From Edwardsiella ictaluri ATCC 33202 (lineage in GTDB: Bacteria; Pseudomonadota; Gammaproteobacteria; Enterobacterales; Enterobacteriaceae): a DNA stretch of 42,065 nucleotides. Shown here piece by piece: positions 17,951 to 27,176 of this stretch (the first letter of the stretch is position 1; every line of letters starts with the position of its first letter). The position numbers and the translations under genes are program-made. The stretch covers positions 1 to 42,065 of the forward strand of contig NZ_AFJI01000076.1 of the NCBI RefSeq assembly GCF_000264785.1, read 5' to 3'. The notes beneath the pieces were generated by a model. That model was not told the DNA's origin. It saw nothing but the letters and a program-made list of their open reading frames with translations, and did not search any database.

Positions 17951-19618
17951 ATGTTAAACCGCATAAAAGTAGTTACCAGTTTGCTACTGGTGTTGGGGTT
18001 ATTTGGCATTTTGCAGATGACTTCCGGAGGAGTGTTCTTTGACGCCCTGAAAAGCGACAAAGAAAGTATGACCGTTTTACAAACCATTCGCCAACAGCAG
18101 GCCGCACTTAACGCCAGCTGGGTGGCATTGCTCCAGACGCGCAATACCTTAAACCGTGCCGGGATCCGCTATATGGCCGATCTGAACAAGACCGGCACCG
18201 GTTCGACGGTGACTGATTTGATGCAGCTTGCCCGAACGGAGCTGAAAACTGCGGAAGGTGAGTGGCAACGCTATCAGGGATTGCCGCGCGATCCGCGTCA
18301 GAGCGAGGAAGCCATGGAGGCCATGGAGCAAAACTATGGCACCCTGCATAATGCGCTGGGAGAGCTGATCCAGCTGCTTTCCGCCGGCCACATCAATGAA
18401 TTCTTCGAACAGCCGACCCAAAGTTATCAGAATAGCTTTGAGAAGAGCTATACAACCTACCTCGCTCAGAATGATCGCCTTTATAAAGGTGCAATGTCAG
18501 ATAATAATGACGCTTATCACTCAGCCCTGTGGACACTGTTTGGCGTTATGGTGGTGGTTATCGCAGCCATCGTGCTGGTGTGGATGGGGATCTACCGTGC
18601 GCTGAGTCGTCCGCTCAATAGCCTGATGGGCAATATCCGCCAGTTTGCCGTCGGCGATCTCTCCGGTCGCATTGAGGTGCGCGGCAGCAATGAAATGGGA
18701 CAGCTGGCCGACAGCCTGCGCCATATGCAGAGCGAATTTATCCGCACCGTCAGCGACGTCCGTCAGGGCGCCAATGCCATCTACAGCGGCGCCAGCGAAA
18801 TCTCTGCCGGAAATCACGATCTCTCCTCGCGTACCGAACAACAGGCGGCATCGCTGGAAGAAACGGCGGCCAGCATGGAACAGCTGACGGCGACCGTGAA
18901 ACAGAACGCCGAAAACGCCCGCCAGGCCAGTCAGCTGGCGCTGAGCGCCTCTGAGACGGCCCAGCGCGGCGGCAAGGTCGTTGCCAACGTAGTGCAGACC
19001 ATGCATGACATCGCCGGCAGCTCGCAGAAGATCGCTGACATTACCGGGGTCATCGACGGCATCGCCTTCCAGACCAATATTCTGGCGCTGAACGCGGCGG
19101 TAGAAGCGGCGCGCGCCGGTGAGCAGGGGCGTGGTTTTGCCGTGGTGGCGGGCGAGGTGCGTAACCTGGCTCAGCGCAGCGCCCAGGCAGCGAAAGAGAT
19201 TAAAGGGCTGATTGAGGACTCCGTCAGCAAGGTCGATACCGGTTCGGTATTGGTCGAAAGCGCCGGCGATACCATGGGTGACATCGTTAACGCGGTCACC
19301 CGGGTCACCGACATCATGGGTGAGATTGCCTCGGCCTCTGACGAACAGAGCCGCGGTATCGAGCAGGTGGGCCAGGCCGTCTCCGAGATGGACAGGGTGA
19401 CACAGCAGAACGCCGCACTGGTAGAAGAGTCCGCCTCTGCCGCCGCGTCGCTGGAGGATCAGGCCAGCCATCTGAATCAGGCTGTCGCGGTATTCCGCAT
19501 TGAGCCTCAGGGCGAGGCGGAGCCGGTAGTCCGCACCGCGCCGCTCAGCAGCGCCGCTCCCGCGCCGGTGAAAGCCAAAGCGTCGGACAGCAGCGACGAT
19601 AACTGGGAGACGTTCTGA
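17951..19618 (+). CDS. tsr: Serine chemoreceptor Tsr
   Basis: A 555-residue methyl-accepting chemotaxis protein. The periplasmic four-helix domain (about 33-190) lies between two membrane helices (7-30 and 191-215); HAMP and the cytoplasmic signalling coiled coil follow. Serine-pocket residues of E. coli Tsr are conserved at the same numbers: R64, N68, R69, F151, F152 and T156. The hairpin tip contains [20 protein letters not shown]. It ends in NWETF, the CheR/CheB docking pentapeptide. In E. coli the first receptor gene at this locus is tar; here the sequence is Tsr. It is the first gene of the sigma-28-driven operon. Confidence 0.95.
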   Translation: MLNRIKVVTSLLLVLGLFGILQMTSGGVFFDALKSDKESMTVLQTIRQQQAALNASWVALLQTRNTLNRAGIRYMADLNKTGTGSTVTDLMQLARTELKTAEGEWQRYQGLPRDPRQSEEAMEAMEQNYGTLHNALGELIQLLSAGHINEFFEQPTQSYQNSFEKSYTTYLAQNDRLYKGAMSDNNDAYHSALWTLFGVMVVVIAAIVLVWMGIYRALSRPLNSLMGNIRQFAVGDLSGRIEVRGSNEMGQLADSLRHMQSEFIRTVSDVRQGANAIYSGASEISAGNHDLSSRTEQQAASLEETAASMEQLTATVKQNAENARQASQLALSASETAQRGGKVVANVVQTMHDIAGSSQKIADITGVIDGIAFQTNILALNAAVEAARAGEQGRGFAVVAGEVRNLAQRSAQAAKEIKGLIEDSVSKVDTGSVLVESAGDTMGDIVNAVTRVTDIMGEIASASDEQSRGIEQVGQAVSEMDRVTQQNAALVEESASAAASLEDQASHLNQAVAVFRIEPQGEAEPVVRTAPLSSAAPAPVKAKASDSSDDNWETF

Positions 19619-19763
19619 CCACCCGACGGCTTTCCGCCCCTGATGGCGGAGAGCTGACTGCCAGTGCCGGGCGCCGTGAGGCGCCATAGGCATATGGGAG
19701 CCAACATAAAAATGACAACCGAGCCGGTACCCTACACATCGCCGGCCAGCGAGGAAGCCTATC

Positions 19764-21362
19764 GTGTTTAACCGAATCCGTATATCGACCAGTCTATTTG
19801 TACTGGTGCTGGCATTTTGCTTTTTGCAGCTGTCATCCAACGGGGTCTCGTTTATGGCCATCCGGTCTGACAGTGATAACTATGCCCGGGTACAGTTATC
19901 CAACGCGCAGCGCGAGAGGCTGGGACAGACCTGGGTTGCCCTGTTGCAGGCGCGTAATACGCTGAACCGTGCCGGTACCCGTGTGGCGCTGCATATCCCC
20001 CAGGAGCAGATCGATGCGCTGATGTACCGGGTGCGCGCCATGCTGAAAAAGGCCGATGGCACCATGCAGCAGTATATGGTCTATTCAGACGGCAATGATG
20101 AAGAGCGCGCGCTGTCTCAGGATACGCAGCAGCATTATCGGGCGCTGCGCACGGCGCTGTTACAGCTGATCGACCTGGTGGAGAAGGGGGATCTGCAGGG
20201 GTTTATGGACCATCCGACCCAGCAGATCCAGGATCAGTTTGAGGCCAGTGTGGCGAAGCTGACACAGCACGTTGAGGGCGAACTGAAGGAGGGGGCCGAG
20301 ATCAACCACCGCTCCTACCAACTCTCCATGGTGCTGAATCTGACGGCCGTGGTACTGCTGGTGCTGCTGGTGCTGATCGCCATCTGGTGGCTGCGCAATA
20401 TGCTGTTGGCGCCGCTGACCTTAATGCGTACGCACTTTGAGCGCATCGCGCGCGGCGATCTGTCGGCGGAGATTAAGGTGGATGGACGTAATGAGATCAG
20501 CCAGCTGTATGCCAGTCTGCGCAGCATGCAGCAGGATCTGGCCGGAACGGTGCTGTCGGTACGTCAGGGAACGGACGCCATCTATACCGGACTGCAGGAG
20601 ATCGGTGCCGGTAACAATGACCTCTCTTCGCGCACCGAGCAGCAGGCGGCCTCACTGGAAGAGACGGCCGCCAGTATGGAACAGCTGACCGCCACGGTGA
20701 AACAGAACGCCGACAACGCCCGTCAGGCGTCGCAGCTGGCTCAGGAGGCCTCTCATACCGCCAGTGAGGGTGGTGAGATCGTCAGCCAGGTGGTGCGGAC
20801 CATGCATAATATTACGCAAAGTTCGCAAAAAATCGGAGATATCACCGGGGTCATCGACGGCATCGCCTTCCAGACCAATATTCTGGCGCTGAACGCGGCG
20901 GTAGAAGCGGCGCGCGCCGGAGAGCAGGGGCGCGGCTTTGCGGTGGTGGCGGGTGAAGTGCGTAACCTGGCCCAGCGCAGCGCCCAGGCGGCGAAAGAGA
21001 TTAAAGGGCTGATCGAGGAGTCGGTCAGCCGGGTAAAACAGGGGTCAACCCAGGTAGAGCACGCCGGAAACACCATGGATAACGTGGTGCGTTCGGTGGT
21101 ACGGGTGACCGATATCATGGGCGAAATCAGCTCCGCATCGGAGGAGCAGAGCAGGGGCATTGAACAGGTCGCCCTGGCGGTAACGCAAATGGATCAGGTG
21201 ACGCAACAGAACGCCGCGCTGGTAGAGGAAGCGGCATCGGCAACCCAGTCTCTGGAGGCGCAGGCAGACGTCCTGACGCGCGCTGTCGCCACGTTCCGGC
21301 TGGGCGGCGATGCGGATGCGGCGCAGAGCGATCTGCAAGGGCACGCCAATGGGATGAGCTGA
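19764..21362 (+). CDS. tap: Tap-like methyl-accepting chemotaxis receptor without C-terminal pentapeptide
   Basis: A 532-residue chemoreceptor. Its start (MFNRIRISTSLF), length and position before cheR match Tap. Two membrane helices (about 7-30 and 190-212) flank the ligand domain, followed by HAMP and a signalling domain nearly identical to that of the upstream Tsr. It lacks NWETF and ends in GHANGMS, so it should depend on receptors such as Tsr for efficient methylation. Unlike E. coli Tap, the ligand domain keeps R64, N68 and R69 of the amino-acid pocket of Tsr, so its ligand may be an amino acid rather than dipeptides. It starts at GTG behind GAGGAAG. The symbol reflects position and architecture, not a known ligand. 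Confidence 0.82.
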   Translation: MFNRIRISTSLFVLVLAFCFLQLSSNGVSFMAIRSDSDNYARVQLSNAQRERLGQTWVALLQARNTLNRAGTRVALHIPQEQIDALMYRVRAMLKKADGTMQQYMVYSDGNDEERALSQDTQQHYRALRTALLQLIDLVEKGDLQGFMDHPTQQIQDQFEASVAKLTQHVEGELKEGAEINHRSYQLSMVLNLTAVVLLVLLVLIAIWWLRNMLLAPLTLMRTHFERIARGDLSAEIKVDGRNEISQLYASLRSMQQDLAGTVLSVRQGTDAIYTGLQEIGAGNNDLSSRTEQQAASLEETAASMEQLTATVKQNADNARQASQLAQEASHTASEGGEIVSQVVRTMHNITQSSQKIGDITGVIDGIAFQTNILALNAAVEAARAGEQGRGFAVVAGEVRNLAQRSAQAAKEIKGLIEESVSRVKQGSTQVEHAGNTMDNVVRSVVRVTDIMGEISSASEEQSRGIEQVALAVTQMDQVTQQNAALVEEAASATQSLEAQADVLTRAVATFRLGGDADAAQSDLQGHANGMS

Positions 21363-21365
21363 TGG

Positions 21366-21386
21366 GCTTTCCGTCCGGCGGAAAGC
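21366..21386 (+). other. Hairpin between tap and cheR
   Basis: GCTTTCCG (21366-21373) and CGGAAAGC (21379-21386) form an 8-bp stem with a 5-base loop, followed by GAAA. Without a T tract it is unlikely to end transcription fully, but may alter message stability between the receptor genes and cheR. Confidence 0.5.
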
Positions 21387-21415
21387 GAAATTGAAGTAGG
21401 TGAGTTAACTGGTGA

Positions 21416-22294
21416 GTGATGACGAATTTATTACTACAGGCAGCACAGGGGGAAAACAACGTCTCCTCACTGGCAATGCAACGTCTGACGTTGGGGGATG
21501 CCCATTTTCGGCGGATTAGCCAGTTGATTTACCAACGGGCCGGCATCGTGCTTGCCGACCATAAACGTGAAATGGTTTACAACCGGCTGGTACGTCGTTT
21601 ACGGGCGCTGAATCTGAGCGACTTTGGCGACTATCTGGCGCTGCTGGAGAGTCACCCGGAGAGCGAGGAGTGGCAAACCTTTGTCAACTCGCTGACCACC
21701 AACCTGACCGCTTTTTTTCGCGAGGCGCATCACTTCCCGATTCTGGCGGAGCATGCCCGCGCGCGGCGGCATAACTACTGTGTCTGGAGTACGGCGGCGT
21801 CCACGGGCGAGGAGCCATACTCGATCGCGATGACCCTGGCAGAAGCGCTGGGGCCATCACCGATGGTGCCGCAGGTGTGGGCCAGCGATATCGACACCCA
21901 GGTGCTGGAAAAGGCGCAGCGCGGTATCTATCGCCAGGAGGAGGCCAAGCTGCTGAGCACCGCGCAGCTGCAGCGCTTTTTTCTGCGCGGCACCGGGCCT
22001 CATCAGGGACTGATCCGGGTTCGCCATGAACTGGCGCAGCGGGTGCATTTTCAGAAGTTGAATCTGTTGGATGCCAAGTGGGATCTGCCGGGTCCATTCG
22101 ATGCAATTTTTTGCCGTAACGTGATGATCTATTTCGATAAACAAACGCAGGCTCACATTCTGCGCCGTTTTATCCCCTTGTTAAAACCGGGTGGCCTGCT
22201 GTTTGCCGGTCATTCGGAGAACTTCAGCCAGATCTCCCGTGAATTCCATCTGCGCGGGCAGACCGTTTACGGGCTGACGAAGGAGAGCCGATGA
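21416..22294 (+). CDS. cheR: Chemoreceptor methyltransferase CheR
   Basis: A 292-residue S-adenosylmethionine-dependent enzyme that methylates glutamates of receptors during adaptation. The N-terminal helical domain (about 20-90, [15 protein letters not shown] at its end) is followed by a Rossmann domain with [15 protein letters not shown] and the [14 protein letters not shown] motif. It matches E. coli CheR throughout. The start is either GTG at 21416 or the next codon, ATG at 21419; neither has an ideal ribosome binding site. It overlaps cheB by four bases. Confidence 0.95.
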   Translation: MMTNLLLQAAQGENNVSSLAMQRLTLGDAHFRRISQLIYQRAGIVLADHKREMVYNRLVRRLRALNLSDFGDYLALLESHPESEEWQTFVNSLTTNLTAFFREAHHFPILAEHARARRHNYCVWSTAASTGEEPYSIAMTLAEALGPSPMVPQVWASDIDTQVLEKAQRGIYRQEEAKLLSTAQLQRFFLRGTGPHQGLIRVRHELAQRVHFQKLNLLDAKWDLPGPFDAIFCRNVMIYFDKQTQAHILRRFIPLLKPGGLLFAGHSENFSQISREFHLRGQTVYGLTKESR

Positions 22295-23343
22295 ACAAGA
22301 TCAGAGTATTGTGCGTAGATGACTCCGCGCTGATGCGCCAATTGATGACCGAGATCGTGAACAGTCACCCCGATATGGAGATGGTGGCCGTTGCGCAGGA
22401 CCCGTTGGTCGCGCGGGATCTGATCAAAAAATTCAATCCTCAGGTACTGACACTGGATGTTGAAATGCCGCGCATGGACGGCCTCGACTTTTTGGAGAAA
22501 CTGATGCGCCTGCGCCCGATGCCGGTGGTGATGGTCTCCTCCCTGACCGGGAAGGGATCGGAGATCACCCTGCGGGCGCTGGAGCTGGGCGCGGTGGACT
22601 TTGTGACCAAGCCGCAGCTGGGGATCCGCGAAGGGATGCTGGCCTATAGCGAGCTGATCGCCGACAAGATCCGCACCGCCGCGCGCGCGCGTCTGCCGCG
22701 CCCGCTGAAGCAGAGCGCGCCGCCGGCGACCCTGAGCCACGGCCCGCTGCTCAGCAGCGAAAAGCTGATCGCCATCGGTGCCTCTACCGGTGGTACCGAG
22801 GCGATTCGCCACGTGCTGCAGCCGCTGCCGGCGACCAGCCCGGCGCTGCTGATCACCCAGCATATGCCGCCGGGCTTTACCCGCTCTTTCGCCGAGCGGC
22901 TGAACAAGCTGTGCCAGATCACGGTAAAAGAGGCCGAGGACGGCGAACGCATTCTGCCGGGGCATGCCTATATTGCCCCCGGCGCTCACCATCTGGAGCT
23001 GGCGCGCAGCGGCGCCAACTATATCGTGCGTCTGCATCAGGGGCCGCCGGTGAACCGTCATCGTCCCTCTGTCGAGGTACTGTTTGACTCCGTCGCCCGC
23101 TGTGCCGGCCGCAACGCCGTAGGGGTGATCCTGACGGGGATGGGCAACGATGGCGCTGCGGGGATGCTGCGGCTACACCAGGCGGGCGCCTACACCATTG
23201 CGCAGAATGAAGCCAGCTGCGTGGTGTTTGGTATGCCGCGCGAGGCGATTCAGATGGGCGGGGTCGATGAAGTGGTCGACCTCTCCCAAATCAGCCAGCG
23301 TATGCTGGCACAGGTCAGCGCCAAGCAGGCGCTGCGCATTTAA
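22291..23343 (+). CDS. cheB: Chemoreceptor methylesterase/deamidase CheB
   Basis: A 350-residue response regulator enzyme that removes receptor methyl groups and deamidates receptor glutamines. The receiver domain (1-125) has acidic D10/D11 and phosphoacceptor D56 in LTLDVEMP. The catalytic domain (about 155-350) contains [10 protein letters not shown] with the serine nucleophile, [10 protein letters not shown] with the histidine, and LTGMGNDGA with the aspartate. It overlaps cheR by ATGA, so the opposing adaptation enzymes are translationally coupled. Confidence 0.96.
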   Translation: MNKIRVLCVDDSALMRQLMTEIVNSHPDMEMVAVAQDPLVARDLIKKFNPQVLTLDVEMPRMDGLDFLEKLMRLRPMPVVMVSSLTGKGSEITLRALELGAVDFVTKPQLGIREGMLAYSELIADKIRTAARARLPRPLKQSAPPATLSHGPLLSSEKLIAIGASTGGTEAIRHVLQPLPATSPALLITQHMPPGFTRSFAERLNKLCQITVKEAEDGERILPGHAYIAPGAHHLELARSGANYIVRLHQGPPVNRHRPSVEVLFDSVARCAGRNAVGVILTGMGNDGAAGMLRLHQAGAYTIAQNEASCVVFGMPREAIQMGGVDEVVDLSQISQRMLAQVSAKQALRI

Positions 23344-23439
23344 CCGATACCGGGCCGTGCCTGCGGGCGCGGCCATTAACCGAATGCCTGTTTTTCAGGT
23401 TATTGCTCCCGGCTCAAGGGATTTTTTTTAGGAGTTAGT

Positions 23440-23829
23440 ATGGCGGATAAGAATCTGCGTTTTCTGGTTGTCGATGATTTCTCTACCATGCGTCGTATCG
23501 TACGCAATCTGTTAAAAGAGCTGGGATTCAACAACGTAGAGGAAGCCGAAGATGGCGCCGATGCGCTGGGTAAGCTGCGCGCCGGCGGATTTGACTTTGT
23601 GGTATCTGACTGGAACATGCCCAACATGGACGGTCTGCAGCTGCTGCAGGCGATCCGTGCGGACGGCACGCTGAACAAGATGCCGGTATTGATGGTAACG
23701 GCCGAGGCGAAGAAAGAGAACATCATCGCCGCCGCGCAGGCGGGGGCCAGCGGCTACGTGGTGAAACCCTTTACTGCCGCAACGCTGGAAGAAAAACTGA
23801 ATAAGATTTTTGAAAAGCTCGGGATCTAA
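23440..23829 (+). CDS. cheY: Chemotaxis response regulator CheY
   Basis: A 129-residue single receiver domain that, when phosphorylated by CheA, binds FliM and switches flagellar rotation. The acidic pocket D12/D13, phosphoacceptor D57 ([12 protein letters not shown]), the Thr in [11 protein letters not shown] and Lys in YVVKPF are all present. It is nearly identical to E. coli CheY. TTAGGAGTTAGT before ATG is a strong ribosome binding site. cheZ starts nine bases after its stop. Confidence 0.97.
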   Translation: MADKNLRFLVVDDFSTMRRIVRNLLKELGFNNVEEAEDGADALGKLRAGGFDFVVSDWNMPNMDGLQLLQAIRADGTLNKMPVLMVTAEAKKENIIAAAQAGASGYVVKPFTAATLEEKLNKIFEKLGI

Positions 23830-23838
23830 GGAGTCACG

Positions 23839-24480
23839 ATGAACGAACATCCGATGCCAGCCGCTGATGCCGGCGATATTATCGCCAGGATTGGCCAACT
23901 GACGCGTATGCTGCGTGACAGCATGAAAGAGCTTGGACTGGATCAGGCCATCGCTCAGGCAGCCGAAGCCATTCCGGATGCCCGCGACCGTCTGGATTAT
24001 GTGGTGCAGATGACCCGTCAGGCCGCCGAGCGTGCCCTGAGCTGCGTTGAGGCGGCACAGCCACGTCAGACGCAGATGGAGAAGGAGTCCAAAGAGCTCA
24101 AGCAGCGTTGGGATGCCTGGTTTGAAAATCCGATCGAGCTTGAGGATGCCAGGGCGTTGGTAACGGATACCCGTCAGTTCTTGAGCGAGGTGCCGGAGCA
24201 TACCGCCTTTACTCACAGCCAGCTGCTGGAAATCATGATGGCGCAGGACTTTCAGGATCTGACCGGTCAGGTGATCAAGCGCATGATGGATGTGATCCAG
24301 GAGATTGAAAAGCAGCTGCTGATGGTGTTGCTGGAGAATATGCCTGAGCAGCCGTCCAAGCCGAAGCCGAAGAGTGAAAATGACAGCCTGCTGAATGGCC
24401 CGCAGATGAACCAGAATGGCCCGGGGGTCGTCGCCAACCAGGAACAGGTTGACGATCTGCTGGACAGCCTGGGATTTTAA
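23839..24480 (+). CDS. cheZ: CheY-phosphate phosphatase CheZ
   Basis: A 213-residue helical protein that dephosphorylates CheY-P. The catalytic segment [12 protein letters not shown] places D140 and Q144 where E. coli has D143 and Q147. The C-terminal CheY-binding helix [12 protein letters not shown] is intact. The long helical hairpin and flexible linker match the family. TAAGGAGTCACG precedes ATG. It is the last gene of the operon and is followed by a strong terminator rather than flhB. Confidence 0.96.
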   Translation: MNEHPMPAADAGDIIARIGQLTRMLRDSMKELGLDQAIAQAAEAIPDARDRLDYVVQMTRQAAERALSCVEAAQPRQTQMEKESKELKQRWDAWFENPIELEDARALVTDTRQFLSEVPEHTAFTHSQLLEIMMAQDFQDLTGQVIKRMMDVIQEIEKQLLMVLLENMPEQPSKPKPKSENDSLLNGPQMNQNGPGVVANQEQVDDLLDSLGF

Positions 24481-24510
24481 GCACGATGGCGACACCCGCC
24501 GCGTGAGCGT

Positions 24511-24538
24511 CAGGCCACCTTCGGGTGGCCTGTTTTAT
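24511..24538 (+). terminator. Rho-independent terminator of the tsr-cheZ operon
   Basis: A perfect 9-bp stem CAGGCCACC (24511-24519) / GGTGGCCTG (24524-24532) with a TTCG loop is followed by TTTTATTT. It lies 30 bases after the cheZ stop. Confidence 0.93.
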
Positions 24539-24845
24539 TTGTGCTGCCATGACGGCGCCTGTCGCGCCGGTTATGCTGTAGGCCACGTAGATTCCAGCGG
24601 GGGGATGACAACGGCGGCAGACGGGTATCGGCACCGGCCTGTCGGTGCCGGTTTACACCGCCCGCAGCCGGTTGCTCAGTGGCCTGTGCCATGGCGACCG
24701 GGTCGAGGTATTTACTGACCCGGGCTGCTCCCCCTGTGCTGCTGCTGGTGGCCCACCGGCTGCATGAGCCGCCGGGGCGGGCACGGGTGACGGCCCCACG
24801 GGTGATCCCCTGCGGCGAACTGCTGACCCGCCCGGGGAAGGTCAG
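24539..24845. other. GC-rich stretch between the chemotaxis operon and the chaA remnant
   Basis: About 300 bases with only short, unrecognisable open frames on both strands. I see no gene. It sits where flhBA would be expected by comparison with E. coli, but no similarity to flhB was found by eye. Confidence 0.4.
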
Positions 24846-25927
24846 CTACAGAAACAGGGTCATCAGGTAGGCGACGAACAGCACCAGATGCGCCGCGCCG
24901 TTGAGCACATTGGTACGGCCGGTGCTAAACGAGACCTGGCACAGCATCAGGGTGGCCAGCATCACCACCATCTGCGGATCGCCCAGCCCGAACAGCAGCG
25001 GCTGATCGGTCAGCAGGGCGATTAGCGTTACCGTCGGCACCGTCCAAAAAACAGGTTCATGGCACGCTGTACCTGATTGGCCAACACCGCCTTCAGGGCG
25101 CCCAGCCCCTCGGGAGAGAGGATCAGCAGCGCGACCAGAAAGCCGGTCATCTGCTGCGGTGCGTTCAGGGCAGCGAGCAGCCCCTCCAGCGGCATGGCGT
25201 TCAGCTTGGTGACCGCGATGACGGCGATAAGGTAGGTGACCAGCCAGGTGGCGTGCCACAGATTGCAGTGGGAGGAGGGCTTACCGTGGTGCGGATCGCT
25301 GGGATCGTCGCCTTCATCCTCATGCTCGTAGACGAACAGACTTTGATGGGTACGGGTCTGGATCAGCAGAAATACGCCGTACATGGCGGCCGATAGCAGC
25401 GCGACCACCAGCGACTGACCGTGGCTAAAGTTATCCCCCGGCAGAGTCATCGGCAGCACCAGCACGATGATCGCCAACGGGATCAGCGCGATCAGGTACT
25501 GCTTGATCCCGCCCAGATTGACATACTGGGTGGCGAACTTATAACCGCCGAGCAGCAGGGAGAAGCCGACCAGTCCGCCGCTGACGATCATTACAATGGA
25601 GTAGAGGGTATCGCGCATCAGCTCCGGTGCGGCTTTGCCGCTGACCATCAGCGCCGAAATCAGACTGACCTCCAGGATCACCACTGACAGGGTCAGGATC
25701 AGCGAGCCATAGGGTTCGCCGAGACGGTGGGCCAGAACATCGGCGTGACGCACCACGCTGAAGGCGCTGGCGAGGATCGCGATCAGCGCCAGCAGGTTAA
25801 TGGCGCCCAGGGCGCCCAGCGAGGTGGGCTGCGTCACCACCAGTATCCCCAGGGCGATCAGCGGCAGGATCAGCTGATACTCGCTGTGGCGGGTATTGTG
25901 GTGGCTGGTTTTACTATGTGGCTTCAT
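24846..25927 (-). pseudogene. chaA: Frameshifted Ca2+/H+ (Na+/H+) antiporter ChaA
   Basis: The minus-strand frame from ATG at 25925-25927 (AAGGAGGG nine bases before) encodes ChaA from its N-terminus through ALKAVLANQVQRAMNLFFG, matching the E. coli antiporter closely. It then runs into RCRR and a stop. The rest (TVPTVTLIALLT to SFSTGRTNVLNGAAHL and YLMTLFL) continues in another frame to 24846. About 25 bases, encoding the short segment after LFFG, are missing at 25043/25044 by comparison with E. coli. The product loses its last two or so membrane helices, including conserved residues, so cation/proton exchange is probably abolished. The rest of the gene is well kept, suggesting a recent lesion. 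Confidence 0.88.
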
Positions 25928-26143
25928 AAATGGCACCCTCCTTCAAATGACTGCGCGCTTACCGGCAGCGGGCGGAATAGCGCTACGCTGACATTATCAA
26001 AAAAAACGATATATCATAACATTTTTATAATTATTGTTATTTCTATTCATCCAGGATCTAAGTATGGCCCATCCGATGCGCCAGCGTGACGCCGGGTGTT
26101 TTTTCGGTATGATAGGCGCCCTGCGCAGCACCAAGGATAAACA

Positions 26144-26707
26144 ATGATCGATGCAGCACGCTGGATAAGTGAGTATGGCTATGTCGCCGTGGTGATCGGC
26201 AGCATTATCGAGGGGGAGACCATCGCCTTTCTGGCCGGCGCCGCCGCCCATAAACACCTGCTCGCCTACCCGTGGGTGGTGCTGCTGACGGTGGTCGGCG
26301 CGACGCTGGGGGATACCACGCTCTACTTCGTCGGACGCCACTTTGGCACGCCTATTTTACGGCGTTTTCCGGCTCAGCAACCGAAGATAGCCTATGTGCA
26401 GCACCAGGTGCGCCGTAACGAAAGCTGGCTGATCCTGGGGATGCGCTTTGCCTATGGTTTTCGCACCGTTGGCCCGATCATTATCGGGTCTGCGGGCGTC
26501 AGGCCGGGAAAATATATTCTGTTTAATCTGCTCGGCGCGATCCTGTGGGCGCTGACCATCGTCAGCCTTGGCTACGGCGCCAGCGAAGTGCTGCTGCGGA
26601 TCTTTGCCGATCCGCAGCATCGCCTGTGGGCCGGCGGCGGGCTGCTGGTCGCGCTGTTGCTGGCGGTGGTGCTGCTGCGCTGGTACAGAGCGCGCCGGGG
26701 GCGGTAA
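26144..26707 (+). CDS. DedA-family membrane protein, YohD-like
   Basis: A 187-residue inner-membrane protein of the DedA/SNARE-associated family, whose members act in lipid-carrier or phospholipid translocation and membrane energetics. The family signatures are present: an acidic E near 26-28 (IIEGETIAFLAG), GDTTLYFVGRHFG, and RFAYGFRTVGPIIIG. Length and pattern are nearest E. coli YohD. Hydrophobic segments lie at about 8-25, 45-65, 130-155 and 165-182. AAGGA precedes ATG at a good distance. It is transcribed divergently from the broken chaA. Confidence 0.82.
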   Translation: MIDAARWISEYGYVAVVIGSIIEGETIAFLAGAAAHKHLLAYPWVVLLTVVGATLGDTTLYFVGRHFGTPILRRFPAQQPKIAYVQHQVRRNESWLILGMRFAYGFRTVGPIIIGSAGVRPGKYILFNLLGAILWALTIVSLGYGASEVLLRIFADPQHRLWAGGGLLVALLLAVVLLRWYRARRGR

Positions 26708-26813
26708 ACCGTGAGCCGTTGCAAAAAAATTTAGCGACAGAGCGGCGTCCGGTATCCTGTGGCGGGGATCCCGATTATTATCGGCTCAGGATAGATTCTT
26801 CAGGGAGATATTG

Positions 26814-27119
26814 ATGAAACAGCGACCGTTAACGATGGCCGTGGTACTGCTGGGGGCGGCGATGCTGGCGGGATGCGGCAGTATTATGGGGCGCACCACC
26901 ATGCAGGAGGGGCACACCTATTACGCCGGGGTGCGTAACGATATGGCGCGGGTAAGCGGCAGCGGCAGCTACGACTACGATTTTATGACCCGCGGCCGGG
27001 CATTTATCGATCTGCCGTTTTCGCTGCTGGCTGATACGCTGTACGCGCCGGTGGACTATTTCCACGGCCCCTATCGCGGCCAGCCGGATAGCCCGGATGC
27101 CCCGGTGCCGCCGCGCTGA
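26814..27119 (+). CDS. YceK/YidQ-family lipoprotein
   Basis: A small (101-residue) predicted lipoprotein. The first 20 residues form a signal peptide ending in the lipobox LAGC, so the mature protein would start at this cysteine. Downstream features typical of YceK/YidQ are YYAGVRND, then FIDLPFSLLADTLYAPVDYFHGPY. The residues after the cysteine (GS) do not give an obvious inner-membrane retention signal. Function is unknown in the family. The frame can also start at TTG 26811; ATG at 26814 is preferred behind CAGGGAGA. Confidence 0.82.
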   Translation: MKQRPLTMAVVLLGAAMLAGCGSIMGRTTMQEGHTYYAGVRNDMARVSGSGSYDYDFMTRGRAFIDLPFSLLADTLYAPVDYFHGPYRGQPDSPDAPVPPR

Positions 27120-27144
27120 GGGGATACGGTTCAGCCATTGAAGC

Positions 27145-27170
27145 AAAGCCATCGCTGTGCGATGGCTTTT
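27145..27170. terminator. Bidirectional terminator between the lipoprotein and amidohydrolase genes
   Basis: AAAGCCATCG (27145-27154), loop CTGTG, then CGATGGCTTTT (27160-27170): a 9-bp stem with T residues to the right and a matching A run to the left. It sits between two convergent genes and can end both transcripts. Confidence 0.85.
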
Positions 27171-27176
27171 GGGTTA

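Noticed and set aside
18521-19861. 446-codon minus-strand frame opposite tsr
   Set aside because: Antisense shadow rich in Gly, His and Arg; tsr is unmistakable on the other strand.
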